From Trichoderma breve (taxonomy: Eukaryota; Ascomycota; Sordariomycetes; Hypocreales; Hypocreaceae): a DNA stretch of 64,000 nucleotides. The stretch covers positions 7,378,001 to 7,442,000 of the forward strand of contig NC_079232.1 in assembly GCF_028502605.1 (NCBI RefSeq). The letters are read 5' to 3'. The position numbers and the translations under genes were made by a program. Below the pieces are notes generated by a model. That model saw only the letters and a list, made by a program, of their open reading frames with translations, was not told where the DNA came from and made no database searches. Below, piece by piece: positions 35,199 to 47,025 of this stretch (position 1 is the first letter of the stretch; every line of letters starts with the position of its first letter).

Positions 35199-36084
35199 AT
35201 CTTCAAGGCAGTGTCTTGAAGACATCAATTGATATCATCATGAATATACGAATTATGACCGATTCGTACTAGCATCTTGGTTCTTCGGTAATCACATTAT
35301 AGGCAGGATTAAAAAGTTCCTAAGATCTCCTTCCCAAAATAACCTCCGAAGTTCAACGCTCTCTTAACTCGAAACGGAAGGTAGCAACATTACCTTTATT
35401 TTAAGGTAGAAGTCTCCCACGAAGTCTATTCAAAACCCCTCATCGTGATGGAGTCACAACTACTATAAAAAATAACATATAGTCTTAATTAATAGGTTAA
35501 CTTTAGCTTATTTTCAAGCCTAATCCTCCAACGCTATCTTTCAGCGTTCAAAAAGCTGGACAATTGTTGTTGTTTGAGACATTCTGTACGACTAAAAATA
35601 TCAACCCCACCTACAAAATAGGCAATCCCATGTATGCCAAGCAATTGAGTCCCAATGCCAAGGGATCTTTTGATCGCATTATCCCTGATTTATGCGCCGA
35701 GAGACTTAGTGAATGTGACAATCATATGCAATTGCCGATTCACTCAGCCACTCGTTGTCGTGTTTGTCTATCTTTGTTGATAAACACGGAACACGGCTGT
35801 TGTCCTGTTGCAGCTAGATCGCCGCGTTTGACCCGCTAATCGTAGCTGTCAAAGTGTGTGCGACCTTCCATATTAAGGAGCTAAGTATTGCAATCTGGGA
35901 TCGGTAATCTCTTCTAAGTAAGTAGATTAATAGGGAAGTTAAGTAAAGAAAGCTTTCCACTTTGAATACAACTGTGAGGAGGGGAAATGTTGCTATCCTA
36001 TCAGGATTGTAAAACAATGAGTAGCAAGACAGCCGAGGCTGATAGCGCTGCGGCTATTATGCCTTCTTGAGATCCCAACCACGC

Positions 36085-36131
36085 ACGGAGGACTCCGACT
36101 AAGATTTTAATGAACGTACGGAGTCCTCCGT
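36085..36131. repeat. 13-bp perfect inverted repeat
   Basis: ACGGAGGACTCCG at 36085-36097 is the reverse complement of CGGAGTCCTCCGT at 36119-36131, with a 21-base loop. Each arm is itself nearly palindromic. Confidence 0.8.
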
Positions 36132-38447
36132 ATGAGGATTGCATCATTCTATCATGACGCAATGGAACCTTTGTAAACTTTGCATTTGGAGAAAGTATCT
36201 ATGTACGAGTTTCAAGGTTGGACGGTTAGTCATTGCTAGATGGTATTAGAGTTAGCCATTCTGGCACCTTTGATAGACGTCAATTTGACATTTAGCAATG
36301 CTCCTCCACAGCAACTGGTATAATACAACAGTACTGAACATGAATGCAATGAGATATATGTACTCATCCAAACTTAGTTGAAAAGTCTTTGTATTTTTTT
36401 TTTCCTGATTGGCCTCATTGATGCTGTAGTATTAGTAATAGGGACTCCTGACCATTCTGAAACGGATTACCCTATATTCATATGTGAAGAAGGAGAAACG
36501 ATCCCCTTGGCAATATGATCTATACGTGAAGTTATGGTACATAATGAGGATAACCTTTGTTGGGGCAGTCCATGTAGGTGCATACATAAGAGGCAGTGTT
36601 TAAGATATCACAACAGTTGGTCATCTTCTGACACGGATAGACACCGCCGCCGTTATAGCATCAATAGCAAATCACAATTCCTTTTTCAATCTCACAGTTC
36701 CCGACAGGATGGTTCAGGCACTATACTGAACCAAACAAGTTGTACACATCCAGTAGTGGACTCCATCATCGGAGAAAGGGGTTACACTGTGCTACGATCT
36801 TGCTACGATCTTGCATAGGCTTGGCGGTTCATAATGCCCACTCAGTTCCGAAAGGGAGGATAGCCAATGATAGGATAGTCATGTTACTCACATAGTCAAT
36901 AGTGTGTTGCACTATCACTCGTGTCTAACCTTCAAGTGGACGGATCGGCCACTCCGTTGCCATGTTGCCAGCTGTCGCTAATGTTTAGACTGGGCCGTAT
37001 ATTTTACCAGCTAGCCTTCTATCAACACCGTCACCACGTATCTAATGCTCCATTCGCGTCTCCCTTACCCCTCCAATCTGTGGATTTGGATCTTCCACCT
37101 TATTTGTCATTCACGTTCGCAATCAGGGTGGTCATTTGCTTCATCCAGTACTCGTACTTTGAGGCCCTCTTGGGTAACGTCTCCTACATCGCATTGCCAA
37201 TTAACAAAACTACAGGAAAACATTTCATTGCCTCTAGAAGACAAAAACTCGCCAGTAACCCATGAGACTAGGAGCGCTGACCTAAATGTGAGCCACCGTA
37301 GCTGAAACCTTGTACCACGGCAGGCGTTTGAGAATGGCGCGTAGAATAGTAATCGTGAAAATGATTACACATCTAAACTTAGTTTGTGTCGTTTTAAAAA
37401 CCAATAAAACTATAATATAAGCTTACACTTATATTCCTTTTATGTCCTAGGAGCACACGGAGTATCCTTCATCATTGTTCCATGTACTCTCTACAACATG
37501 AATGCACGCGCTGTTGACATCTCGCGACCTACCCCTCCATTTATGTAGGTACATATCAAAATGTCACATGAGATATAGGCTGCTGACTCCTCTTAAAGAA
37601 CTTGCAGGGTTATGAGTAGAATTTGTGATCAAAAGCTTAGTCACATCTGAGCCCAGTCAGGGCTCCTGTCTTTACATTATACTCGTGCGTAGCAACACCC
37701 AAGGTGAAATGTGCTGCCTACGGAGTAGTGCATAAGCAATTATTTGGTGTTGGTAGTCGTATCGATAAGCGGACTGAGATGTATTAACAGCATTTGGCAA
37801 GCCTAGCAACTAGGTAGCTCGGTGGGAATATAGAGTGTTCTTCATAATCTAGAGAATGAATACTTAAATTCTGTACTATATCTACGGTGACTGGATACTG
37901 AGATGAGGGCCAGTTGATGGAGCTCTACGTACTACAGCCTTTGATCAGTGCCCTGAATCTAGCGTCGTCATCCCTTGCGTAATCTCCTACGCGTTTTGAG
38001 ATCCTGCCAAACAAATTTCCATCAATATTCCCTTGAAATATGATTGGCTTTTCTTGTTCTTCGTGAATCGACCCATGCAGGATTCATGGGGCTGTATTGT
38101 TGAACCAATACCCCCCTAAGAACACTGCGGATGACCCCGCCGCCAGTTCTAGTAGGGTGTTGGAAATAGAAATCTCAATTTCCTGCACGTAGCCAATAGG
38201 TGTGCAGAAAAAGAGGGAATCAAGAATTGATCAGCATACAGAAACAGGCAATCCGCACATACCCGCCACACTAAACTCATCTAGAATGGCGAGCGTATTC
38301 ACTTTGCGGCCCCTGTACTACTTTAACAAACCGCCTGGTAGCCTAGAAATATAGGGCCAAGTTTCAGTCTAAGACAGACTGCTGCTCTGGGCTTCTGACT
38401 CTACACGCGTTCCGCAACGTAAAAGTGTCAAGAAGGTCAATTGAGCC

Positions 38448-38448
<1 letters not shown>

Positions 38449-38487
<39 letters not shown>
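38449..38487. repeat. poly-T tract, 39 bases
   Basis: Uninterrupted T run about 315 bp upstream of the acetyltransferase start. It could be a minus-strand poly-A scar or a slippage product; the exact length may be unreliable in an assembly. Confidence 0.85.
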
Positions 38488-38490
<3 letters not shown>

Positions 38491-38802
38491 TCGCAGAGCA
38501 CTAGAGTTCATGAAGAATTAAGTGAACATCTGTCGTTAAATGGTTTCTTTTTCGCTAGTGACTTCTCAACTGAATCAACTTCTTCAGCCCATAGTAAACT
38601 ATTGGATTCGTAAGCGTCTTACGAAACATCTCTCCTTCGTTCGCTACAGCCTACTTTCGGATACCTTAACAACGAAGGATCAAATTTAATCGGGTACTAG
38701 ATCCACACGCGATAGTAGTCGTGATCAAGCTCCAGAGCGTTGAGTAACTTTTATAACGCAGCCAGCTTCGCGCCTCCAAGGCAAATAACGACAAGCACAA
38801 CA

Positions 38803-39958
38803 ATGGCATTCTCTTTTTCGACTACCGTCCAAGGACCAAGCGGCCCTCTGAATGTTGTCTTTAGTGAAGGAACTCCCGAGCAACACCTTGCATGTTGCGA
38901 GGTTATCGTTGCCTCTTATGCGCCGTCCTTCCCAGCCTCCGCTATCGCGGAACAGGAAGAATATCTATCGCAGCACCCGCTAACCCTCAACCAAGGCACC
39001 CGATTTTGGTGCATATCTCTAGATGACGATACAAGATCCGTTCTCGCATTGTGCAAGACGATACGTCGGCGGTTCCTTGTGAAGGATAGCGAGTCGATGC
39101 GTGAAGAGAGCGGCTACTGCATCAGCACCGTTGCTACCCATCCTCAATATAGACGGCTAGGACTTGCGACGCTACTCATCGAACAAGTTGCTAAATGGTT
39201 AGATGGACCAGGTGATGCGGCAGCAAGCATGCTGTATACCAGTGTGGGCGACGTACGTGACAACACTAATGCCCTTGAACCGCCCTTTACTGACTTTCTC
39301 GCAGTTTTATGTCCGTTCCGGATGGCAGATGATACCCTCAATCATATCAAACATAACAAATATCTCTGATGATTCTCAGCTGGGAGATCGCGCAGGCCTC
39401 CCCAGTACCCGTCTCCTAGCAAACGAGGAGATCCCAGCACTGTGCGAGCGCGACGTGGCAGACTTGAAGGCAAACTTCGAGAAGACGGCAGTCGGACCAG
39501 ATGGGGTGCACGTCGCTGTGATTCCATCGGCTGAGATGGTCTCGTGGTTGTTCGAATGGGGCGATTTTCTCAACACCAAGCTCCGTGGTGGTGAACCGCC
39601 ATTTGTGCATGGCGCAATCTGCGAAGCTGCCGACACTTGGATATACTGGCATTATGGCTTCAAACATTTAGCAATATCAAGAGTACGAACTCCTCCGGGT
39701 GTTGAGGCTTCTCCCGAAGTACTGGCCAGTTTGCTGCTCGATGCTTTGGAAGAAGCCCGCAAGTGGAAGTACCCCAAAGTTATCGTCTGGGAACCGAGTG
39801 CTGAATTGATCAGTGCAATGGACCTAATTTCGAAGACGGCTGGAGTCGAGGTGGAGACAGTGGCGAGGCCAAACAGTATTACTTCGCTAAGATGGAAGAT
39901 TTCAGACGAGACCAAGAAGACTACTCTTCATTTGAACGAAGTCTACGCCTCATGTTGA
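38803..39958 (+). CDS. GNAT-family N-acetyltransferase, LYC1-like
   Basis: Two exons, 38803-39252 and 39305-39958, joined in phase 0 by a 52 bp intron (GTACGT to CAG), giving 367 residues. The acetyl-CoA-binding GNAT motif is at about residues 105-125 (ISTVATHPQYRRLGLATLL; the Q/RxxGxG/A pattern is seen as RRLGLA). It is followed by ASMLYTSVGDFYVRSGW across the splice junction. The C-terminal half matches the extra domain of LYC1, the lysine N6-acetyltransferase of Yarrowia lipolytica, so acetylation of lysine or a related amine is the best guess. No targeting signal is present. The gene is convergent with the GMC oxidoreductase, only 122 bp away. Confidence 0.88.
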
Positions 39959-40080
39959 AAGGTCAGCCGACTAAGAAGCATTTGAGATTGAGATTCGTTC
40001 AAGTTGAGGAGAAAAAAGTGCTTGATCATTTACCCATCATTAAACTCTAAAGAATAGTGTTCAGTTATTTAGTATACATC

Positions 40081-42192
40081 TCATAGATTGTACTCTTCTT
40101 TAATAATATCCGCAGCCTTTTCTGCAATGGCATATACTGCGGTCGCAATATTGCCCCGAACTAGAACAGGCATGATGCTCGCATCAACAACCCTCAGCTT
40201 GTCCACCCCATATACTTTCAGCTGCGGGTTAACCACTCCTCCCTTTTCCCGAGGCAACATGGCGCATGTACCGACAGGATGCCACGACGGAATAGTTGCT
40301 TCTCTCACAAGCTTCTCAGCAATACCTCGATCAATCCTTGTCGGTATCTTGAAGCTATCCTGAATCTTTTTTCCGCTTCCATCTTCTCGATCACGGACGT
40401 AGTCTGCAAGAGGTTTTGTCTCAAACACCTTTTGCATGAAAAGCACACCTTGTACCAGTAGTTCAAAGTCCACCGGGTGATCAAGGTAATTGGGATCGAT
40501 GGACGGCGCAATCTGGGGATCGGATGAGGTGACATGTACAGAGCCTCGCGAAAATGGGTGGGTCAATACAGCGACTGAACCAAGGTAATTTCCTGGATCA
40601 GGGTGCGTGAATAGTCGTGAGAGAGCCTCTCCACCTTTGTACGGATCGAAGCCAGCAGGGGCGAAGCTGATCTGTATGTCGGCCTCACTGTCGCTCGAGA
40701 GAAGCTTCCGCAAAAATGGAGAATGCTCATCATCGCGGTTCGTGCCAATACTCTGCATGAAATCAGGCGCTTGTCCGATATGCCGGGCAATGCTTTGCGT
40801 TGACAAGAACGACGTGCCATTGATCCCCGAAGACAGAGGACCACCACGGCCAGACATCCATTCGTTCAATGCCCACTGTAAAACTTCCGGTTGCCGGAAT
40901 GATTCAGCACCCATTACGCCGTCCTGGGCCTCGATGATTAATGGTACCATAGGATGATCCTAGTCGCCGTTAGTCGTCAGTATTTTTTGCCTGCCGTTGC
41001 CAGCTTGAAGACTATGATTCTCAATGTTCTTCATAACGTTGGTCGAGCGACTTACTTGTAAATTCTCTCCTACAGCGGCATTATCGACTACAACATCTAT
41101 ACCAAGCTTCTGGAGCAGACTAGAAGATCCAATGCCAGATAATTCCAGCAGCTTAGGGCTCATATATGAGCCACCGGCAAGAATCGTTCCTTTGGTAGCG
41201 CGAACGACGTGCTCGACTTTGTCGAGGATAAAAGACACACCCGCAACCTTTGCTGAGCCCCCAGACTTTTCTGGTGCATCGAGGAGCATCTTGGTAACAT
41301 ATGCGCTCGTCAGTACAGTAAGATTCGGTCGTCCAGCTATCGAAGCATAGTAGGCCGACGCTGCATAACTCCTCTTCCCCGTCGAATCAGTGTACTTCAG
41401 CAATGGCCAGCCTCCCAGACTGCCTGGCACTCTGGGATCAGTGTCTGATGGAATGCCAAGAGCCTGTAGTGTTGGCTGCCACGAAGCATCAGAAGCTCCG
41501 GTACCAATGGGCATGGTGAGCTGGACCGGGCCATCAGAGCCGTATAGGCTACGATCGTAATTCCCAGTACCATATAGCGCTGCTTGCTCTTCTGTTGGAG
41601 GATTAAAAGACTCTGACTTGCGATAATATTGAAGCATGGATTCCCAGTTCCAGCCTGGGTTCCCAAGCTCCTCCCAATGCTGGAACTCGCTTGCGGTCCC
41701 ATGCGAAGCCATTAGAAAATTAATGGCGGAGGTACCTCCGAGCACTTTACCACGCGGTTGAGCGATAATACGGTTGTTCAGTGCCTGCTGAGGAGTAGAT
41801 TTAAAACACCAATCATACTCTGGGCTGTTTGTACGGTCAATACTGCCTAGCTGACGTTCATAAAGGTGATGTAAAGGATCGAACATATCGGATGAAGGAG
41901 GGTCAATGTAAGTAAAGACAACATTGTTTATCAACTTACTCTTCATATAATTGGGTAAACAGAGCCGGTATGTTGATTTTAGGATCCTTCCCACGGGAAT
42001 TTAGTGATTCGCAAGAGTATAAAGCAGATTAACAGTATAAATGCTTACATCTAATTTTGAAGCTCCAGCTTCAAGCACCAACACATTCGTTTGGGGATTC
42101 TCCGTCAGGCGTGATGCCAAAACGAGGCCAGCAGTTCCGCCGCCAATGATGACGAAGTCATACGACTTGGATTCAAGATCTTGAACAGACAT
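40081..42192 (-). CDS. GMC family FAD-dependent oxidoreductase
   Basis: Four exons on the minus strand, 42192-42049, 41986-41940, 41824-41056 and 40959-40081, in phase, giving 612 residues. The FAD-binding Rossmann motif is at residues 13-27 ([14 protein letters not shown]), and the GMC signature 1 is [18 protein letters not shown]. Signature 2 lies around [21 protein letters not shown]. The catalytic pair is in [10 protein letters not shown] and in the closing [18 protein letters not shown]. The second intron (115 bp) was placed where the phase restores [16 protein letters not shown]; its acceptor is slightly less certain than the others. Members oxidise alcohols, glucose or aryl alcohols; no signal peptide is seen. 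It is just left of the biosynthetic cluster but has no cluster motif upstream. Confidence 0.9.
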
Positions 42193-44542
42193 TTTGGGAT
42201 TATATCACGGATGAGAAACTACTCCCGATAGAGGACGTTGTTGTCAGAGCAAAACGATAAGAGTATAAAATGAGCCGCATATTGAGTATATAAATACAGA
42301 CATTCGAAAGAGACATATCTGTGTATTTTGGCTGTTCATTAAGAAGTCAATATTCCTCGCTTGTTTTAGCTGGAGGCTCCTCAAGGTGATATCGGACCTA
42401 GTGTAATCATTCGTCCGAGTGACAAATGATGTGGCATGAGAAACCGGAGATATGAGACAAAAGAAACGCCATAAGGTAAGACTGCTGGTGATTTTGGGCT
42501 TGATGAGGATTAGTTTTTGCCATAATGCTCACACTAATTAGCGAAAGGCAATAAGAACGCGCCTTGGATACACCTGATTATTAATCTCAATTCTCAAATA
42601 CCAAGAGGATTAAGAAACGTGAATATGGTTACACATTGAAATATAAGCACTAGAGCTGATTAGATGAACGCATTCTTTTCTCGCATCTATGAACTCTTTT
42701 CTACTTAGTCAGGCAATCGATTGGGGGCAAATGCACAGTGACTTAACTTTCGATCCTAATTCAGAAATTTTTTACTAAACAAGAAAAAAAACTCCTTGCG
42801 TGGCCGAGTAGCATGCTGTCCGGTGAATCAAACTTCAGCCGCTTTGCTAACACAACGACTCTGATGTCGCAGAGGACGCTTTTATCCTACAAAATGGAAT
42901 CAAGCCTCAGAATCAGACAAATAATGTAGTCTTCTTGAAGGTAGTGTATAGTAATCACAAAGTGACTAAATGAAGATATTCACTGCTTCAGCAACGTGAG
43001 CGCCTTGCTGCTACAACTTGGGCTAGTCAGAGTTCGACGACAAAATGAATCTCGGGTAATCATCAACTGATGCAGATACTGGCGCATAATGAAGATACAG
43101 GGAATTGCACGAGTTAAGTGTGCTGCAGTGGATTAAAATAAAGTCGGGACCTATCCAAGATAATTCCCGTCATTAAAATAGCATTTTATAGACCACAGTG
43201 CAGCAGCCTAGTAATGAATAACACTGGGATAATAAAATACTGACTCGACACATACGTTGCTATGTGTTGTGATGAACAACCTTATCGCCTAATAGGAGGC
43301 CGAATGTTCTGCAGAGGCGGAGGTTTTGACGTTATTGAGCCAACTTCTCGGAAGTTATGAGGTAACTTTTCGGAGGGTGCGGGGCCGTATAGCTAACAGC
43401 ATAGAGGTTCTAAGTCATGGAGGACAGTCACGATATCATATAACCAATCAATGCCTCGACTGTTTTTTCTATTGGCGCTCTAGGATATCCATCATGCCAA
43501 AATAACATCGTTAATAATAATACACATTTTACTGCTTTCCAGTCTTCTTCTCATTTCTTGTTCGCATGAGCTGGAGCTTCCATGGCCGCATCTTTTTTTG
43601 ACGACATACCCTGGACAGGAGGAGGGAAGTGAAGATAATTATCTAGAGTATGAGCGACTTTGGAAACACATACTAGCGATGCCAGATACTTTAGTTCTTG
43701 CATTAGAGACTGTTTGATGCTAGTGACACCAAAAGTAAACAAAAGAAAGGGAAGTGTTGTCGGTTATTGATCTTAACACCCGGGAATATCTTCAATGTTC
43801 TCCTACCGAATTACCTCGCAAAATTCGTCGGTGGATGTCCTCCATATTTTAACCGTGCTACATGATCCTGCAGCAGCGCTATACTGTGTTTGGTAGAGTT
43901 GACTGCTTTGTAAGCATTTGCTTAACTTATAACAGAATAGCTTTATGGATCTTCTTCTTGAGCTGTGATAGACTAGTCCTAAAATTAACTTGCTGGGTAC
44001 AAATCTGGGAGGTATCCACCGACGAATTTTGCGAGGTAATGCGACACACTTTGCCTCAGGGACAGTTGTGCTCAGTTTGCCTCGTATAGAACAGCTGGTT
44101 CACGTACTGCGGAGTGTAGATATTTACAAAGCTCTTATTGATAATGTAGCCTAGATGAACATCTGTATAATGAATTTAGATCAACACCTATATCCTCATG
44201 ATGTGTCGGCGTGTTATTGTCAATTGGTCTGCTAGTTAACACATTTTCAGAATATCGTGGACTTTTACGATCAAAAGTAAATAAGTAGCATTTACACGTA
44301 TAGCAACTCGTAGATCTTAGATATTCTCATTTTATAGAATAGGTAATCAATATAGAGTGCTTACGACCGCGGCGCACTCAAAGCATCTACGGGGCAAACC
44401 CACCGATCCAACCCACCGATGCCGGAACTTCGGCCGGAAGTAAGCATAAAGCAATTTGCGGCCTTTGAACATGATGTATAAACAGCTTTAAGTAAAGAAT
44501 GAGGGAAACTCCATGTAATTACAACGGAAGCGATAGTACAAG
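42193..44542. other. 2.35 kb region upstream of the cluster hydrolase
   Basis: No gene is recognised. It holds the 230-bp inverted-repeat element at 43811-44040 and two AACCCACCGAT repeats at 44397-44420, both carrying the TCGGTGG motif shared by cluster promoters. The left part is AT-rich and gives no further signal. Confidence 0.55.
43811..44040. mobile_element. MITE-like element with 27-bp terminal inverted repeats
   Basis: Bases 43811-43837 are an exact reverse complement of 44014-44040, and similarity continues inward with mismatches to roughly 42 bp. The total span is 230 bp with no coding capacity, as in miniature inverted-repeat transposable elements. No clear target-site duplication could be read. 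Each arm contains GTCGGTGGAT, so a regulatory reading is also possible. Confidence 0.55.
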
Positions 44543-45838
44543 ATGCAGCGAATAATCTCATCAGAATTCTTCAATTTTGAGTATCTCCGTGTCCTTGGTA
44601 CCGCGCCTTTTCAAGGATCCGAGGTTGGCGAGTGCCTGGAAGCAGCGTACAAGATCCGAAGCAATGATCCCGAAAGCTGGTTTCGAGCGTGGTCCGAGGC
44701 GGCAGCAACAAGTGAAGAGATAGCAGAGACGTCACTTCGAACCGGAGATCGTGAAGCCGCTCGGTGGGCGTTCCTCCGCTCATCAAACTACCGGAGAGCC
44801 AGCGAGTTTCTCCTACATCATAACCCAAACGACTCCAGGCTGGTCACTGCAATCTCTCAATCTATCAGCAACTTCAGGAAAGCATGCCAGCTCTTTGACA
44901 GCCCAGTATACTTCCTCGAGATTCCCTATGAGGATGGTGTGAAGCTACCGGCCTATCTCTTCATGCCCACCGAGGCGTCTACCTTGCCAGGAAAAATTCC
45001 GATTGTCATCAGCACTGGGGGATTCGACTCTATTCAGGAAGAACTTTATTACTTTACTGCATCAGGCGCAAGGACTAGAGGATATGCAACACTATCGTTT
45101 GAGGGGCCTGGTCAAGGCATTGTGGTTCGCCGAGACAAGCTTCACCTGCGACCTGACTGGGAAGCCGTCGTCGGCAAAGTCCTAGATCAACTAGAGCTTG
45201 TCGTTCACGAACATCCAGAGCGAAATCTGGATATGTCTCGCATCGCTATTGCGGGAGCATCGATGGGAGGCTATTTCGCGTTGCGCGGAGCTCTGGATCC
45301 ACGAATCTCAGCCTGCATCTCAATTGACGGATTCTACGACTTGTCTGTCCTAACAAGAGCGCGTGTTTCTGGCCCTCTGATGACTGCTATAGAGCAGCAA
45401 TACATTGCGGATGGAGTCTTCAATGCGCTTCTCAGCATAGTCTTGGCACTTGACTTTCAGAAGAAGTGGGAAATGGGACACGCCATTTTGGCAACTGGAA
45501 TCACATCGCCAGCGGCGGCAATGCGCACATGGCAGAACTACAGCATGGCACTACCAGAAGGCAAGACACGGTTGAGTGAGCTCAAGTGTCCAGTGTTAGT
45601 CACTGGCACTCGTGACACCATGTATGTCCCATGGGAAGCGGGACCGCAGCGCATCTACGACGAACTTATACGAGCTCATGGATCTGAGAAGAAGCACGAG
45701 CTTTGGATCCCAACCGGACCTGGCCAAGGTTCGCTGCAGGCAAAAGTGGCGGCGTTGGCGGCTTTACATACAAAATCGTTTGGCTGGCTTGACGATGTAT
45801 TTGGTATCAAAAGAGAGGCCATTACGGTGCACGAGTAA
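44543..45838 (+). CDS. alpha/beta hydrolase, FUS2-like, of a biosynthetic cluster
   Basis: Single-exon protein of 431 residues with an N-terminal helical region of about 125 residues before the alpha/beta-hydrolase core. The core shows LPGKIPIVISTGGFDS, the LSFEGPGQG loop typical of this group (compare 2,6-dihydropseudooxynicotine hydrolase and FUS2-type enzymes), and the nucleophile elbow GASMGG near residues 236-241. LVTGTRDTMYVP holds the acidic residue. No signal peptide is seen. Hydrolases of this kind occur in fungal PKS-NRPS clusters (fusarin, pseurotin, cytochalasans), where they act on the released intermediate to help form the lactam ring. That role here is inference from family and position. 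Its promoter has four copies of the cluster motif. Confidence 0.85.
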   Translation: MQRIISSEFFNFEYLRVLGTAPFQGSEVGECLEAAYKIRSNDPESWFRAWSEAAATSEEIAETSLRTGDREAARWAFLRSSNYRRASEFLLHHNPNDSRLVTAISQSISNFRKACQLFDSPVYFLEIPYEDGVKLPAYLFMPTEASTLPGKIPIVISTGGFDSIQEELYYFTASGARTRGYATLSFEGPGQGIVVRRDKLHLRPDWEAVVGKVLDQLELVVHEHPERNLDMSRIAIAGASMGGYFALRGALDPRISACISIDGFYDLSVLTRARVSGPLMTAIEQQYIADGVFNALLSIVLALDFQKKWEMGHAILATGITSPAAAMRTWQNYSMALPEGKTRLSELKCPVLVTGTRDTMYVPWEAGPQRIYDELIRAHGSEKKHELWIPTGPGQGSLQAKVAALAALHTKSFGWLDDVFGIKREAITVHE

Positions 45839-46323
45839 TCTAAGGAATATTCACATAAAGCATTACTACACTATTGTACTTCATGTCCTAGAATTACTCC
45901 TAGAATTACCTTCAGTGGAGATTCTCTATAGATAATTAGTGCAAATGACAGTCTTTGTACGTACGTATTGACAGGTTGTAGAAATAAAGCGAGACACTGC
46001 TTGTGACCCTTGCTGCTTATGTGGACCTCGGCGGGTTTCTAGCATCTGCCACATGGTGGTGAGATTCACGCCTAGATTTATTTGAAGCATCGAACGATCG
46101 GTGGAAATAAGCAAAACCTCTAATTATACTTAAGTTGGATGGTCAATATGAACACTATTTTCTGAGCGGTTGAGTGCAGAATCTGGGAGTAAGAGTCACT
46201 TGGGCATCACGGACGCATCACGACGGCATCTCAACTAATAAGAGCGGAGAGCTCTGGCTGTAATCGCAATCGCATACCCAGGACCACACTGAAAAAAACA
46301 GTAGGCAACGTCAAGCAATTACA
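45839..46323. other. promoter region of the small membrane protein gene
   Basis: 485 bp containing a 16-base sequence (46025-46040) also found at 54931-54946 before the P450 gene, and ATCGGTGGAA at 46097-46106. The remainder is AT-rich. Confidence 0.5.
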
Positions 46324-46818
46324 ATGGCCTCACTGCAAACATCTATGCTACTGCGCATTGCGCCTCTAGTCTCTTCATCATTTTGTATCTGGTTCGCCTG
46401 GGATCAGTATTACTTTCTCCATCTATTTACAACGCCGACTGTGAGGCCAAAAGCCGGATTGGTCCTCCCGTCATACATGAAAACATTTTACCCTGGTGCC
46501 TCCGCCCGCGTTTTCGTCACATACATCACCACTCTGTCAACGTCCTTTGCAACCATTTATTCACAGCGACAGATTCTCGAGGCCAATGAGTCCTTGTGGT
46601 GGTATAAAGTTGGATTGGGATTAGCTGCAGGCCATGCCTTGTTTGCACCAATTATCATCCCTACAATCATGAAGATCCTTAAGATGGAGGATAACACGGC
46701 TGCTCAAAAAGATATTATGCCCCTTTTAGCAAGATGGTTGCAGATTCACACTGTTCGGTCGCTGACGGTTGATTTATGGGCTTGGGTGTGTTTCATTGTG
46801 GCCGTTTCGCGGCAATGA
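46324..46818 (+). CDS. small integral membrane protein of unknown function
   Basis: Single exon of 164 residues with about four predicted transmembrane helices: near residues 9-28, 60-80, 92-112 and 145-162. The size and helix count resemble DUF1772-type proteins, the superfamily of the anthrone oxygenases found in fungal polyketide clusters, but I see no diagnostic motif and do not assert that function. The first helix contains Trp/Tyr-rich WFAWDQYYFLHLF. The gene lies between the hydrolase and SDR genes, and its promoter carries the cluster motif, so a role in biosynthesis or in membrane anchoring of the pathway is plausible. Confidence 0.75.
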   Translation: MASLQTSMLLRIAPLVSSSFCIWFAWDQYYFLHLFTTPTVRPKAGLVLPSYMKTFYPGASARVFVTYITTLSTSFATIYSQRQILEANESLWWYKVGLGLAAGHALFAPIIIPTIMKILKMEDNTAAQKDIMPLLARWLQIHTVRSLTVDLWAWVCFIVAVSRQ

Positions 46819-47025
46819 TTGCTATTGACGGGCATATCCTCATCCTATTCAGTCTGAGCGACTAGGGAGGCAAAGCTGAATAGAAGAGATCTTTTCCCTC
46901 ATACGATCAATTTTTTATACTTAGTAACGATAGTTTTTGTTTATGCGACTTCTATTTGTATTGCCCTCCATTGATTACGACGGACTGTTCTCCCGAAACT
47001 GTAGCATTCTCAAGACTCCCAATTA

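Larger units (their letters stand above)
35088..38802. other. 3.7 kb region without a recognisable gene
   Basis: No open frame with family features. It holds a 13-bp perfect hairpin (36085-36131), scattered TACGGAGT-type elements (for example near 37720) and the poly-T tract at 38449-38487. The mix of AT-rich and ordinary sequence could be decayed transposon material, but no transposase or long terminal repeat is seen. Confidence 0.5.
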
